11,989 bases of DNA from Spirochaetales bacterium (GCA_017475725.1 JAFVFA010000289.1:1-11989), one strand, 5' to 3'; positions 1-7,498 are shown, counted from the first letter of the stretch. Numbers and translations: made by a program. Notes: a model not told the origin generated them from the sequence alone.

Positions 1-151
1 CGTACAGATAGGCAAGGGTCTCCACGATGGACATCGAACCACCAACATGGCCAACTCCAAGGTTCCCTATGCTGTACAGTGTGTACATGCGGATCTTGTC
101 CGCAAATTCTCTCAGGGAGGCAAGTTCCTTCCCGCTCAGTTTCTCAGACAT
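1..151 (-). CDS. Transketolase, N-terminal subunit (5' end only; runs off left edge)
   Basis: Fifty codons are visible from an ATG at 151-149; the gene continues beyond position 1. Translation gives a short polar start and then IRMYTLYSIGNLGVGHVGGS (residues 20-39), followed by MSIVETLAYLY. The GH-V-GG-S-hydrophobic-E-LA-LY pattern is the conserved thiamine-diphosphate-domain start of transketolases, and the short leader before it is typical of the N-terminal half of two-subunit transketolases. It would transfer a two-carbon ketol unit together with a C-terminal subunit, expected as the next gene to the left. A GGAGAG Shine-Dalgarno lies just upstream. It follows the sulfoquinovosidase gene by 96 nt on the same strand. 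That neighbour makes a role in transketolase-dependent sulfoglycolysis (SqwG-like) attractive, but ordinary pentose phosphate metabolism cannot be excluded from 50 residues. Confidence 0.85.
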   Translation of the reverse strand, partial: MSEKLSGKELASLREFADKIRMYTLYSIGNLGVGHVGGSMSIVETLAYLY

Positions 152-197
152 GGTCTCTCCATAGCCGTCTGGCGATTTAATTTCTTTCAATAAGAAA

Positions 198-226
198 ATA
201 TTATCACAACAAAAGGGTTCTGAAAA
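198..226 (-). promoter_or_regulatory. Candidate promoter for the transketolase gene
   Basis: On the minus strand a TTTTCA box (226-221) is followed after 17 nt by TAATAT (203-198). An overlapping reading is an extended -10, TGT-GATAAT (GATAAT at 205-200). It sits in the AT-rich 96-nt gap between the sulfoquinovosidase stop and the transketolase ATG, about 47 nt before the start codon. Matches to consensus are only partial, so read-through from the upstream operon is equally possible. Confidence 0.35.
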
Positions 227-247
227 TACCAAAAGCGCTCAATTCAA

Positions 248-2215
248 CTAAAACAGAGACTTGAAGAATGCCTCCCACTTTCCGCCTGCGCGATAGAACA
301 CAGGAATGCTCCTGTCCTGCACCCTGGACTCTATGCTGTAGATCCCTTTACCATACTCCTTCTTGGTGAACAGATGGATCCATCTGCCTTCAGGCAGGTT
401 GACGCATCTGGACTTGGCCCCCTTTCTGAGTATTGGTGCCACAAGCAGCTCACCGCCTAGCATGTACTGGCTTACGCAGTCCCTGGCCCAGGTCTCGCTG
501 GAGTACCAGTTCATCGGCCTCATCACGGAAAGGCCCTTCTCTGCGTTCTCCTCCTCGCAGGCAACAATGTAAGGCTTGAGCCTCAGATGGAGGTCGGACC
601 AGAAGGCCATGTATGAAAGTGTGTCATCATCTGTGTCGAACTGCCAGTTGGATGCAGGTCTGTTGCCCTCATGGGTCCTCATTATCGGAGTGAAGCAGCT
701 CATCTCCGTCCAGCGGAGCAGAAGCTCCTTGCTTCTCTTTATCCATAGGAGTGTCGTGTACCCGCCTATGTCGCTGAAGCTGAGTCCATGGCCGCTGTAG
801 GCAAGCGACAGTGCAGCCGGAATGACAGATCCTATTCCGTCGTCACGTGACCAGTCCACGTTCTGGTCCCCTGCCCAGATGCTCTGCGCATACCTGGGGC
901 TCATTGCGCTTCCGCTTCTCATGAAGAAGATCATCTTGTCCAGATTCCCCGTCTCCTCAAGGGCCTCGTAGTTGATCTTGGCCCAGAGGCCAGGCCACAG
1001 ATTGTGGGCCTCAGTCCCGGAGATTCCGCTGTGGACGCAGGCATCCGTCGGAAGGTATTCGCCGAAGTCAGCCATCCAGCCCTTCGATCCGAAGTCTATC
1101 AGGTTCCTCTTTATCTTCTCCTTGTACCAGGCGTAGGCGTCAGGGTTGGTCAGGTCAACATGGGCGCAGTCGAACTCCCCGAAATCGACATAGTAGTCGT
1201 TTCCGCTTCCGTCCTTGACCAGGTAGCCAAGGTCAGCGGCCTCCTTGCAGAGGCTGTAGTCCTTTCTGAGATAGGGATTGATGTATATGGTGAAGAAGAT
1301 GCCCTGCTTCTCAAGTTCAGGCATCCACTTGTCCAGCCCCGGGTACATCTCCCGGTTCCATTCCCAGTTCCATATCAGCCGAGACCCGAATGATGTGACG
1401 CACTTGCCGATCCAGTCCTGGGCCCAGAGACCGCAGACCTTCACCCCAGCCGCAAGGGACTTCTCCAGCTTCCCCTTTACCACGTCGGTTCCGCCCTGCA
1501 CACCAAGGATCATGCCGTCATGGACCCAGGAAGGAAGTGGAGCCTGCCTTCCGAGAAGCAGACTGACCTTGCTGGCGGTGTCCATCAGAGAGGTCCCGAA
1601 ACCGACTGCCACCTTGGGAGGCATGCTGTAGGACATGATCGAGTGGTACCTGTTCGATGTGAAGTCAAGCACACTGTAGTCGAAGCTGAACACATGGATG
1701 AAGTAGTTTCCGCTGGAGACGAATGTGGGCTGAGGATAATAGGTGGTGTGGTATGCGCCACCGGCCTTGTCATGGAGCTCCGCAAGGATTGTGAAGAGCC
1801 TCCTGTAGCTTCTTCCCACACCCTGCTCCCTTGTCATGATGGGGAACCTTCTTCCCCTGAGATTGAAGCATGAGAACTGCTCGCCGCCACCGTAGACGGC
1901 CTCGGACGGGCTTGCGTGGAACCTGAGCTGATACCTGTTGAAATCGCTCCTGACGACGGAGAAGCCAAGCATCAGAAAGCCGTTCTCCTCCGACGGGCGG
2001 AGTCTTATCTCCGCACCCTCTCCGCTGTAGACAATCTCATCCCCCGACACCTTCGCCTTCAGAGTTCTCCAGGAGACCCTCCGCTCCCTGACCTTGTAGT
2101 TTCCGCGGTACATGGAGATGTCGCTTCCGCCATTCCCCACGCGGATCTCCGGCGCAGGGAAGACTCTGCCATCGAATTCAAACGCCTGTTCCACACCATC
2201 AACCATTCTGAGCAT
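248..2215 (-). CDS. yihQ: Sulfoquinovosidase, GH31 (YihQ-type alpha-glucosidase)
   Basis: A 655-residue GH31 retaining alpha-glycosidase. YihQ enzymes cleave sulfoquinovosyl glycerol and other sulfoquinovosides to free sulfoquinovose. The nucleophile is D383 in GWMADFGEYLPTD and the acid/base is D450 in WAGDQNVDW. The residues that read the sulfonate in E. coli YihQ are all present: Q266 (WAQDWIG), R279 and W282 (GSRLIWNWEWN), and Y486 (SDIGGYTT). Against the E. coli numbers as I remember them (405, 472, 288, 301, 304, 508) all six show the same offset of 22, which argues strongly for a true sulfoquinovosidase rather than a generic alpha-glucosidase. No signal peptide is seen, so it should be cytoplasmic. 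Start choice: AGGAGG at 2226-2221 places the ATG at 2215 five nt away; the GTG at 2218 would be only 2 nt away. The stop TAG of the upstream hydrolase gene overlaps this region, implying translational coupling. It ends with TAG. Confidence 0.95.
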   Translation of the reverse strand: MLRMVDGVEQAFEFDGRVFPAPEIRVGNGGSDISMYRGNYKVRERRVSWRTLKAKVSGDEIVYSGEGAEIRLRPSEENGFLMLGFSVVRSDFNRYQLRFHASPSEAVYGGGEQFSCFNLRGRRFPIMTREQGVGRSYRRLFTILAELHDKAGGAYHTTYYPQPTFVSSGNYFIHVFSFDYSVLDFTSNRYHSIMSYSMPPKVAVGFGTSLMDTASKVSLLLGRQAPLPSWVHDGMILGVQGGTDVVKGKLEKSLAAGVKVCGLWAQDWIGKCVTSFGSRLIWNWEWNREMYPGLDKWMPELEKQGIFFTIYINPYLRKDYSLCKEAADLGYLVKDGSGNDYYVDFGEFDCAHVDLTNPDAYAWYKEKIKRNLIDFGSKGWMADFGEYLPTDACVHSGISGTEAHNLWPGLWAKINYEALEETGNLDKMIFFMRSGSAMSPRYAQSIWAGDQNVDWSRDDGIGSVIPAALSLAYSGHGLSFSDIGGYTTLLWIKRSKELLLRWTEMSCFTPIMRTHEGNRPASNWQFDTDDDTLSYMAFWSDLHLRLKPYIVACEEENAEKGLSVMRPMNWYSSETWARDCVSQYMLGGELLVAPILRKGAKSRCVNLPEGRWIHLFTKKEYGKGIYSIESRVQDRSIPVFYRAGGKWEAFFKSLF

Positions 2216-2217
2216 CA

Positions 2218-3150
2218 CTACCTCCTGTCACACCCTTTGCAGATGAGACGCTCTGCATTGTCCCCTCCTATCTCCTTCTCGAGGTCCGAAAGGCCAAGAC
2301 CCCTGAGAGTCAGGCTCTCCACCGGGACCCTGTACGGGAACGTGTCGTGGAAAGGCTCTTCAGAGAACAGGAACCTGTCCACCGTATGCACTATGTCAAG
2401 GCTCTCCTCTATAGGTTTGGCCGCAAGAAGCCCGGACGTTGACGAATCCGCAAAGGCCGCGTCAGTGCCGGTGAGGATCCTGTCATGGAATCTGCGGAAG
2501 AAGGCGCTGTAGGCTTCTCTCTGCTCCGTTATCGGCCTGTAGAACCACCTGCCGGGCGTTGTGTCCAGAAGCAGGTTTCCATGGCTTTCCATGATCCGGC
2601 CAAGATCCTCCACCCCTCTGGCCAGGAACGCCAGATGTGCGAAGATGCACTTAAGGCCAGAGTACATTGACAGGAAGTCCTCCATCTGACCGATGTAGCT
2701 CTCGAAGCTGTCATAGCCGTCCACATACTGTCCGTATTCCCTGTCCCAGAACACAGGAGGGTCCGCAATGTGGACAAGCATGAACATGCCCTCCTTTGCC
2801 GCCCTGTCCAGGGCTTTCCTGTAGCAGGGGTCGCAGATGGACCTTCCAAGCTCCTTGTGGAACGTGGGCTTGCCCTCAAGCATCTTGATGCCCACAAAGC
2901 CCATGTCCCTCATCTTCAGGACCTGATCCTCCAGGGAGAGTGACGATGCATACTCGAACGCTCCAAGCCCGACATAGTGCTCTCCGTCCCTGACGATGGC
3001 ATCATGCACAGCCCCGTTGAAGGAGAGGCCGTCATCCGGTCTTGTGGTGGACAGAAGGAAGACCTTGTCAAGGTCCGCCCTTCTGCGGTACTCCTCAAGC
3101 TCCGGGAAGCACCTGCAGGATGTGTAATGAACATGTGAGTCGATTCTCAT
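2218..3150 (-). CDS. Amidohydrolase-2 family metal-dependent hydrolase, substrate unknown
   Basis: A 310-residue TIM-barrel hydrolase. It begins with the metal-binding DSHVH motif (D4, H6, H8) and has further likely ligands H127 (LVHIADPP), H172 (FAHLAF) and D230 (LTGTDAAF), the order expected for the amidohydrolase-2 superfamily. That family includes lactonases, decarboxylases and amidohydrolases, so the reaction cannot be read from the motifs. There is no signal peptide; it is probably cytoplasmic. The ATG is 4 nt after the permease stop and the TAG stop abuts the sulfoquinovosidase start, so it is made in step with both and probably acts on the same imported compound or a breakdown product. 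A sugar or sulfo-sugar lactonase, or an enzyme removing a substituent from the imported glycoside, are possibilities only. I know of no such gene as a standard member of the described sulfoglycolysis pathways. Confidence 0.8.
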   Translation of the reverse strand: MRIDSHVHYTSCRCFPELEEYRRRADLDKVFLLSTTRPDDGLSFNGAVHDAIVRDGEHYVGLGAFEYASSLSLEDQVLKMRDMGFVGIKMLEGKPTFHKELGRSICDPCYRKALDRAAKEGMFMLVHIADPPVFWDREYGQYVDGYDSFESYIGQMEDFLSMYSGLKCIFAHLAFLARGVEDLGRIMESHGNLLLDTTPGRWFYRPITEQREAYSAFFRRFHDRILTGTDAAFADSSTSGLLAAKPIEESLDIVHTVDRFLFSEEPFHDTFPYRVPVESLTLRGLGLSDLEKEIGGDNAERLICKGCDRR

Positions 3151-3154
3151 GTAT

Positions 3155-4000
3155 TCAGCCCTTCACAGCCCCTGCCGTCATTCCGCTGATGATCTTGTTG
3201 TGCAGGAAGATGTAGACGATTATCGTCGGAAGCATTGTTATGACTATTGCAGCCATCATCCCGGTGTTGTCAACAACGAATTGGGTCTGGAAATACCTGA
3301 TTCCAAGCTGGATGGTCCTGCAGGATTCGGATATTGTGAGGATCATCGCATACGTGAACTCGTTCCAGCAGTATATGAACACAAGCGTGGCCGCAGTGAC
3401 TATGCCTGGTGTCGACAACGGAAGTATGATTCTTGTGAATCTCTGGGGGAATGAGCATCCATCTATGATGGCGGCCTCCTCGAGGGCCTTCGGAAGGGCC
3501 TGCATGAAGCCGTGTATCAGGAAGATGGATGTAGGGATGTTTATGGCCGAATACGTTATTATCAAGGCCCAGAGCGTGTCCATGATGCCAAGTTTCATGT
3601 TGATCTTCAGATATGGGACCATCAAGGCTATTATAGGCACAAGGACTCCGGCAAGAAGGATGTTCAGAATCAGATTCGACCCTCTGAACTTCTCCCTTGC
3701 AATGACGAAGGAAGCCATGGCCGAGACTATCACATTAAGGACCGTCGTCAGGGCGGCGACTATCAGAGAGTTCAGGAACATCCGTGGAAGATTGCTCAGG
3801 GACAGGGCGTTGGCATAGTTCCTGAACTGCCACACCTTCGGCAGCGCAAGGGCATTGGCGGTATCGAACTCGATGTTAGTCTTGAACGATGTCAGAATCA
3901 GCCAGAGCAGAGGGGCCAGCATGAAGACAAGGAAGAAGACTATGTAGAACCACTTGAAGATCTTGGCAACGACCTGATGGGGTTTGAGAACTGTTTTCAT
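3155..4000 (-). CDS. ABC sugar transporter permease, MalG/CUT1 type
   Basis: A 281-residue inner-membrane permease. A first hydrophobic segment lies at about residues 17-37, followed by a soluble loop and further segments at about 75-100, 108-130, 140-165, 200-222 and 247-267. The cytoplasmic EAA loop that docks on the ATPase is clear at about 170-197 (ALPKALEEAAIIDGCSFP, then an ILPLSTPG end). Length and layout fit the MalG/UgpE family of carbohydrate uptake systems. The open frame extends 38 codons further upstream, but that part overlaps the preceding permease gene, is rich in His/Arg/Asn and looks non-coding; GGAGG six nt before the ATG at 4000 sets the start. It lies 11 nt after the partner permease and 4 nt before the hydrolase gene. 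Confidence 0.93.
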   Translation of the reverse strand: MKTVLKPHQVVAKIFKWFYIVFFLVFMLAPLLWLILTSFKTNIEFDTANALALPKVWQFRNYANALSLSNLPRMFLNSLIVAALTTVLNVIVSAMASFVIAREKFRGSNLILNILLAGVLVPIIALMVPYLKINMKLGIMDTLWALIITYSAINIPTSIFLIHGFMQALPKALEEAAIIDGCSFPQRFTRIILPLSTPGIVTAATLVFIYCWNEFTYAMILTISESCRTIQLGIRYFQTQFVVDNTGMMAAIVITMLPTIIVYIFLHNKIISGMTAGAVKG

Positions 4001-4011
4001 CGCCGACCTCC

Positions 4012-4890
4012 CTACTCCACGTCCATGTTCCTGCTGAGCAGGCTTCTGATTCCGCTTATGGCAAGACCGCCGGTTATGATGATTATGGTTCCTATCGCAT
4101 TCGCCTCTGCCCATTTGGACGCCTTAAGCTTGGTGTAGAGGAAGGTCCCCATGGTCTCTGTTGCATGGTTCGGACCACCTGTAGTCATCAGGTATGTGGC
4201 CTCGAAGTGCCTAAGGCCATAGGCCAGGGCAAGCGTGACCGTGGTTATCAGGATCGGTTTCAGCAGAGGCAGCGTTATGAATCGCTCCTGCTGCCAGACA
4301 TTGGCTCCGTCTATCATCGCGGCCTCGTAGTAGTTGTCGTCAATTCCGACCCTTGAAGCGAGTATGATGACCATGAAGTAGCCTATGTAGAATATCTGGG
4401 ATATTATCACGGCCGGGAGGGCGGTCTCCATCTCCCCCAGCCAGTTGTGTGCAAGGTCAGACAGCCCGATGGTGTTCAGAAACGCGTTCAGGACACCGTG
4501 CTGGGCATTGTAGATTGCTTTCCACATCATGGAGAGCGCAGCACCGGATATGACCGATGGAAGGAAGTACACTGTACGGTAGACGGTCCATCCCTTTGGC
4601 CTTCTGGCCAGGATGCAGGCCATTGCAGTGGCCATCCCTATCTGGAATATGCCCAGGGAAAGGGCCCATATTATGTTGTTTCCGAGTGCGGTTCTGAAAT
4701 TCGCATTCTGGAAGAACTTGATGTAGTTCTCAAGTCCTATGAAGTTCATCCCAACGGAGTTTCTCCAGTCCGTGAGACTGGTTCCGACAACCATTCCGAT
4801 GGGGTATATGAAGAAAAGTGAGAACAACGCTATAGCTGGAGCCAGAAATATCAGAATCCAAATGACATTGCTCTGTTTCTTAGTTTTCAT
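4012..4890 (-). CDS. ABC sugar transporter permease, MalF/UgpA type
   Basis: A 292-residue permease, partner of the next gene. A short basic N-terminus (MKTKKQ) precedes a strong membrane segment (about residues 9-36, ending IYPIGMVVG), then segments at about 70-95, 107-125, 157-180, 211-230 and 264-281. The EAA loop is at about 183-212 (NYYEAAMIDGANVWQ, then ITLPLLKP). It imports the sugar or glycoside delivered by the binding protein. The Shine-Dalgarno is weak (GTGAG about 8 nt upstream), but the frame upstream of the ATG at 4890 overlaps the binding-protein gene and has no membrane-protein character, so this start is preferred. No ATPase subunit is present in the window; one shared with other sugar transporters elsewhere in the genome is likely. 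Confidence 0.93.
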   Translation of the reverse strand: MKTKKQSNVIWILIFLAPAIALFSLFFIYPIGMVVGTSLTDWRNSVGMNFIGLENYIKFFQNANFRTALGNNIIWALSLGIFQIGMATAMACILARRPKGWTVYRTVYFLPSVISGAALSMMWKAIYNAQHGVLNAFLNTIGLSDLAHNWLGEMETALPAVIISQIFYIGYFMVIILASRVGIDDNYYEAAMIDGANVWQQERFITLPLLKPILITTVTLALAYGLRHFEATYLMTTGGPNHATETMGTFLYTKLKASKWAEANAIGTIIIITGGLAISGIRSLLSRNMDVE

Positions 4891-4932
4891 AATTGTACTC
4901 ACTGTATAGGAATCGCAAGATGAAGGCAACAA

Positions 4933-4962
4933 CGGAGGAACGGCCGTACGACCGTTCCTCCG
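4933..4962 (-). promoter_or_regulatory. Intercistronic stem-loop between binding protein and permease genes
   Basis: A perfect 11-bp inverted repeat, CGGAGGAACGG (4933-4943) and CCGTTCCTCCG (4952-4962), with an 8-nt loop. It lies 22 nt after the binding-protein stop and 42 nt before the permease ATG. No T-run follows on the minus strand, so it is not a standard terminator. Such hairpins often protect the upstream message from 3' exonucleases or cause partial termination, which keeps binding protein in excess over permease. That role is inferred from position and structure. Confidence 0.75.
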
Positions 4963-4984
4963 GGATTGATCCATTAGGGCGGAA

Positions 4985-6247
4985 TCAGAACAGACTTGAG
5001 ATCTGTGCAACGAACTCTGCCGGTGTGATCTTCCCTGCGCCCATGGCTGCAAGGGCCTGGCCGAACTCGAGCTGCATGTCAGCAGCGACATAGAACTGCC
5101 AGTAGTTCACGAATCCCTTAGATCCGTTGATGATGTCGTTGACCTGGGCTGTGAGCCTGTTGTCGTTACCGGAGGCATCGAACTTGACTGCAAGCACAGC
5201 ACCGGAGGACTCGGCGACCTTCTTTGCGTTCTCCGCTGTTGTCAACCACTTCAGGAACTCGATGACAGCGGCTCTCTTGGCAGGATCCTTCTGGTTTGCA
5301 GCCGCAAGGTTGGTCAGTGTGGAGCAGACCATGATCTTCTCGTTGTTGATTGTCGGGAAGAAGCCCATCTCTGTGGCCTCGAAGACCTCAGGAGCCTCGT
5401 TCTTGACACGGCCGATGTACCAGGGTCCGTTGATGAATGCGGCAGTCTTGCCTGCAAGGTAGTAGCCGCCAGCGACACCAGCATCTCCTCCGATTGCATC
5501 ATTGTGGGTGTACTCGAGATACATTCTCTGAAGAATCTCAGCAGCCTGCACAAACACCGGGTTTGTCGGGAACTCCTGCTCGAAGTTGTCGAAGATTGCC
5601 GGTCCGCCGATCGATCCGCAAAGGAAGGTGTACCAGAGCATTGATGTCCAGGCATTGTTTCCGCCGGTCATCTGTGCTGTCGGGTAATAGCCTGCGGCCT
5701 TGACCTTGTCGCACATGTCCCAGAACTCGTCCATTGTCTCAGGAAGCTTCTCAACTCCGGCCTCCTTCAGGATGTTCGTGTTGTACCAGATCGGTGTGTA
5801 GGCCATATCGTATGGAAGGGACTTCGTCATTCCATGGTATGTTGCCTGGTCAAGGATACCGTCAGCGAAGCACTCGCTCCACTCGCCCTTGAGGTCCTCG
5901 GTGAAATCCATGAAGAGATTTCCGTCATAGTTCTCGAATCCTGCAACTGTCGGGCCCCAGCAGAAGACATCCGGTGGGTTTCCGGCTGCGATCTGTGTGC
6001 TGATTGAGTTTGCAAGGCCGTCTGCATCAGCGGTTCCCTCAATGGTAACCTTGATCTTTCCGACGTGGTTTGCGTTGAACTCGTCCACCAGTTCCTGGAT
6101 TGCACCGGCCTTTGTATCTGCACCGACCCACCATGTGACGAACTTGATCTCAATTTCCTTCTCCGCAGCAGTCTCAGCGGAACCGCCGGCGAAAACCATG
6201 GCCATTGTCAATGCGACAAGGGCAAAAACCAAAGCTAGTTTCTTCAT
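4985..6247 (-). CDS. ABC transporter extracellular solute-binding protein (sugar family 1)
   Basis: A 420-residue exported binding protein. The first 20 residues form a signal peptide (MKKLALVFALVALTMAMVFA) followed by GGSAE. No cysteine lies near the cleavage site, so a soluble periplasmic protein rather than a lipoprotein is suggested. Family-1 marks include the beta-strand EIEIKFVTWW (31-40), AAGNPPDVFCWGP (87-99), the YDMAYTPIWYNTNIL region (146-160) and GKTAAFINGPWYIG (266-279). It captures the substrate for the two permeases that follow. Given the downstream sulfoquinovosidase, the ligand is probably sulfoquinovosyl glycerol or sulfoquinovose (inference; family membership alone only says sugar or glycoside). 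AAGGAGG four nt before the ATG is a strong Shine-Dalgarno, consistent with high expression. The VFAGGSAE border resembles spirochaete binding proteins. Confidence 0.93.
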   Translation of the reverse strand: MKKLALVFALVALTMAMVFAGGSAETAAEKEIEIKFVTWWVGADTKAGAIQELVDEFNANHVGKIKVTIEGTADADGLANSISTQIAAGNPPDVFCWGPTVAGFENYDGNLFMDFTEDLKGEWSECFADGILDQATYHGMTKSLPYDMAYTPIWYNTNILKEAGVEKLPETMDEFWDMCDKVKAAGYYPTAQMTGGNNAWTSMLWYTFLCGSIGGPAIFDNFEQEFPTNPVFVQAAEILQRMYLEYTHNDAIGGDAGVAGGYYLAGKTAAFINGPWYIGRVKNEAPEVFEATEMGFFPTINNEKIMVCSTLTNLAAANQKDPAKRAAVIEFLKWLTTAENAKKVAESSGAVLAVKFDASGNDNRLTAQVNDIINGSKGFVNYWQFYVAADMQLEFGQALAAMGAGKITPAEFVAQISSLF

Positions 6248-6258
6248 TTCTCCTCCTT

Positions 6259-6279
6259 GAAACCTGAGCGATCAGTTTC
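6259..6279. promoter_or_regulatory. Imperfect dyad in the leader of the binding-protein gene
   Basis: The minus strand reads GAAACTGATCGCTCAGGTTTC: arms GAAAC-TGA and TCA-(G)-GTTTC around a TCGC centre, with one bulged base. It sits 11 nt upstream of the ATG, directly before the Shine-Dalgarno, in the 58-nt gap after the ROK gene. It could be an operator or an mRNA hairpin. I see no convincing -35/-10 pair in this gap, so the binding-protein gene may depend on the ROK promoter. Confidence 0.35.
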
Positions 6280-6305
6280 TCATTGATGTATTCTTGACTA
6301 ACACC

Positions 6306-7469
6306 TCACTTCCCGAAGAAATCCGCGAACACAAGTTCGGTAGCTCCCCTGAGAGCCAGAGAAGTGTCATAACCCATCCCTATTATGGCGGGATCGTTCT
6401 GGGCGAAGAAATCCCGCTCCTTTGCAAGACGCCCCCTGAGACATGCGGCTATCCGCTCGGCCACAAAGGCTGAGGAGCAAATGATCAGGAAGGAGTCAGG
6501 GGCCGAGAACCTCTGGATGTCCTTGACAGCAATGAACAGGTAATCGGCGGCCTTCCTGACTATCTCATCGCCCTTCTCCCCTGATGGGATGCTGTCGAAG
6601 AGACTCTTGAAGGAGCTCTCCGAGTCACCATAGTCCTTGTCCAGGTCCAGAAGCTGGGCCTGAAGGCAACCGCACATCCCGCAGTTGCACTTCACCCCGT
6701 CCGGCTTGACTATAAGGTGTCCTGCCTCCAGGGTCGTGTTGTCCGCAGACAGGAATATCCCGTTCTCATTGACCAGCGAACCGTTGACGCCGCTTCTGAG
6801 AAGGAAGGCGAAAAGAGAGCCTGATGACGTCTTGCTTCTTGAATTGTAAAGCGAATATGCAATGGCGGAGCAGTTGTTGTGCACAAGGACCTTGAGTCCC
6901 GTCCTCTGCTCCAGGATGTCCTTGAGCGGGTAGTCCTCCAGGCCTGGGATCCTTCCGTAATAGATGACTTTGCCGTCCGAGACCGAGACCTTGCCCGGGG
7001 CCGCAACCCCAAGCCCTATTATCTTGTCCTTGTCTATCCCGGTCTTGGATATGGCCATGCCGACCATTGAGGAGATCGTGTCTATCACCTCAGAGATTCC
7101 GGTGGAATCCTTGAGCGAATGGATGTCGGAATAGATCACATCACAGGCGAAGTTGAACACACCGACCGATATGCAGTTGGACCAGAACTCGACAGCCAGC
7201 TCGTAGCATGCATCGTCATTGATGTTGTAATAAGTAGGCCTTCTGCCGCTTTTGGGGAGGTCAGAAGTGCTCTTGCTTGCGCAGGGGGATATGAATCCGT
7301 CCGCCTCAAGCGCATTGAATATCCTGAACACGGTGGGAGCCTTCAGCGTCAATCTGCTCACAACGTCAGACTGGGAAAGACCACCGGCGTTCCTGGAATC
7401 ATGGATAAGGGAGAGGACACTCTTTATGTTGAACTGCCGGATATCCTCGACTCTCAATGAATCAGCCAT
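6306..7469 (-). CDS. ROK-family transcriptional repressor
   Basis: A 387-residue protein with an N-terminal winged helix-turn-helix (about residues 12-60; LSQSDVVSRLTLKAPTVFRI is the helix-turn-helix core) fused to a sugar-kinase-like ROK domain. The zinc site is present as CNCGMCGCLQAQ (C261, C263, C266, C268) with H251 in LEAGHLIV. The usual kinase features are degraded: the phosphate-binding start is ELAVEFWSNCISVG instead of a DxGGT-like motif, and the catalytic Asp of the usual NDxN motif appears as HNNCS. It is therefore a sensor-repressor, not a kinase. The Glu that normally ends the CxCGxxGCxE motif is Gln here. As first gene of the operon it probably controls the transporter and hydrolases in response to the imported sugar or a breakdown product. 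The ATG at 7469 is preferred to a GTG one codon earlier because an AGGT stretch lies about 5 nt upstream. Confidence 0.9.
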   Translation of the reverse strand: MADSLRVEDIRQFNIKSVLSLIHDSRNAGGLSQSDVVSRLTLKAPTVFRIFNALEADGFISPCASKSTSDLPKSGRRPTYYNINDDACYELAVEFWSNCISVGVFNFACDVIYSDIHSLKDSTGISEVIDTISSMVGMAISKTGIDKDKIIGLGVAAPGKVSVSDGKVIYYGRIPGLEDYPLKDILEQRTGLKVLVHNNCSAIAYSLYNSRSKTSSGSLFAFLLRSGVNGSLVNENGIFLSADNTTLEAGHLIVKPDGVKCNCGMCGCLQAQLLDLDKDYGDSESSFKSLFDSIPSGEKGDEIVRKAADYLFIAVKDIQRFSAPDSFLIICSSAFVAERIAACLRGRLAKERDFFAQNDPAIIGMGYDTSLALRGATELVFADFFGK

Positions 7470-7498
7470 CACTAACCTACCTAAACGAACTAGCCTCT

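Noticed and set aside
248..2215. Generic GH31 alpha-glucosidase or alpha-xylosidase
   Set aside because: The QDWxG, RxxW and GWMADFGEYLPTD motifs and the conserved Tyr are specific to the sulfoquinovosidase branch and all are present with constant spacing to YihQ.
1916..2512. 198-residue plus-strand open frame spanning the hydrolase/sulfoquinovosidase junction
   Set aside because: It crosses two strongly supported minus-strand genes and shows no protein-family features.
4001..4114. 38-codon N-terminal extension of the MalG-type permease
   Set aside because: It is His/Arg/Asn-rich, overlaps the partner permease gene, and lies upstream of a well-placed GGAGG that sets the start at 4000.
4891..5091. 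67-codon N-terminal extension of the MalF-type permease
   Set aside because: It overlaps the end of the binding-protein gene and includes the stem-loop; the peptide lacks membrane or domain character.
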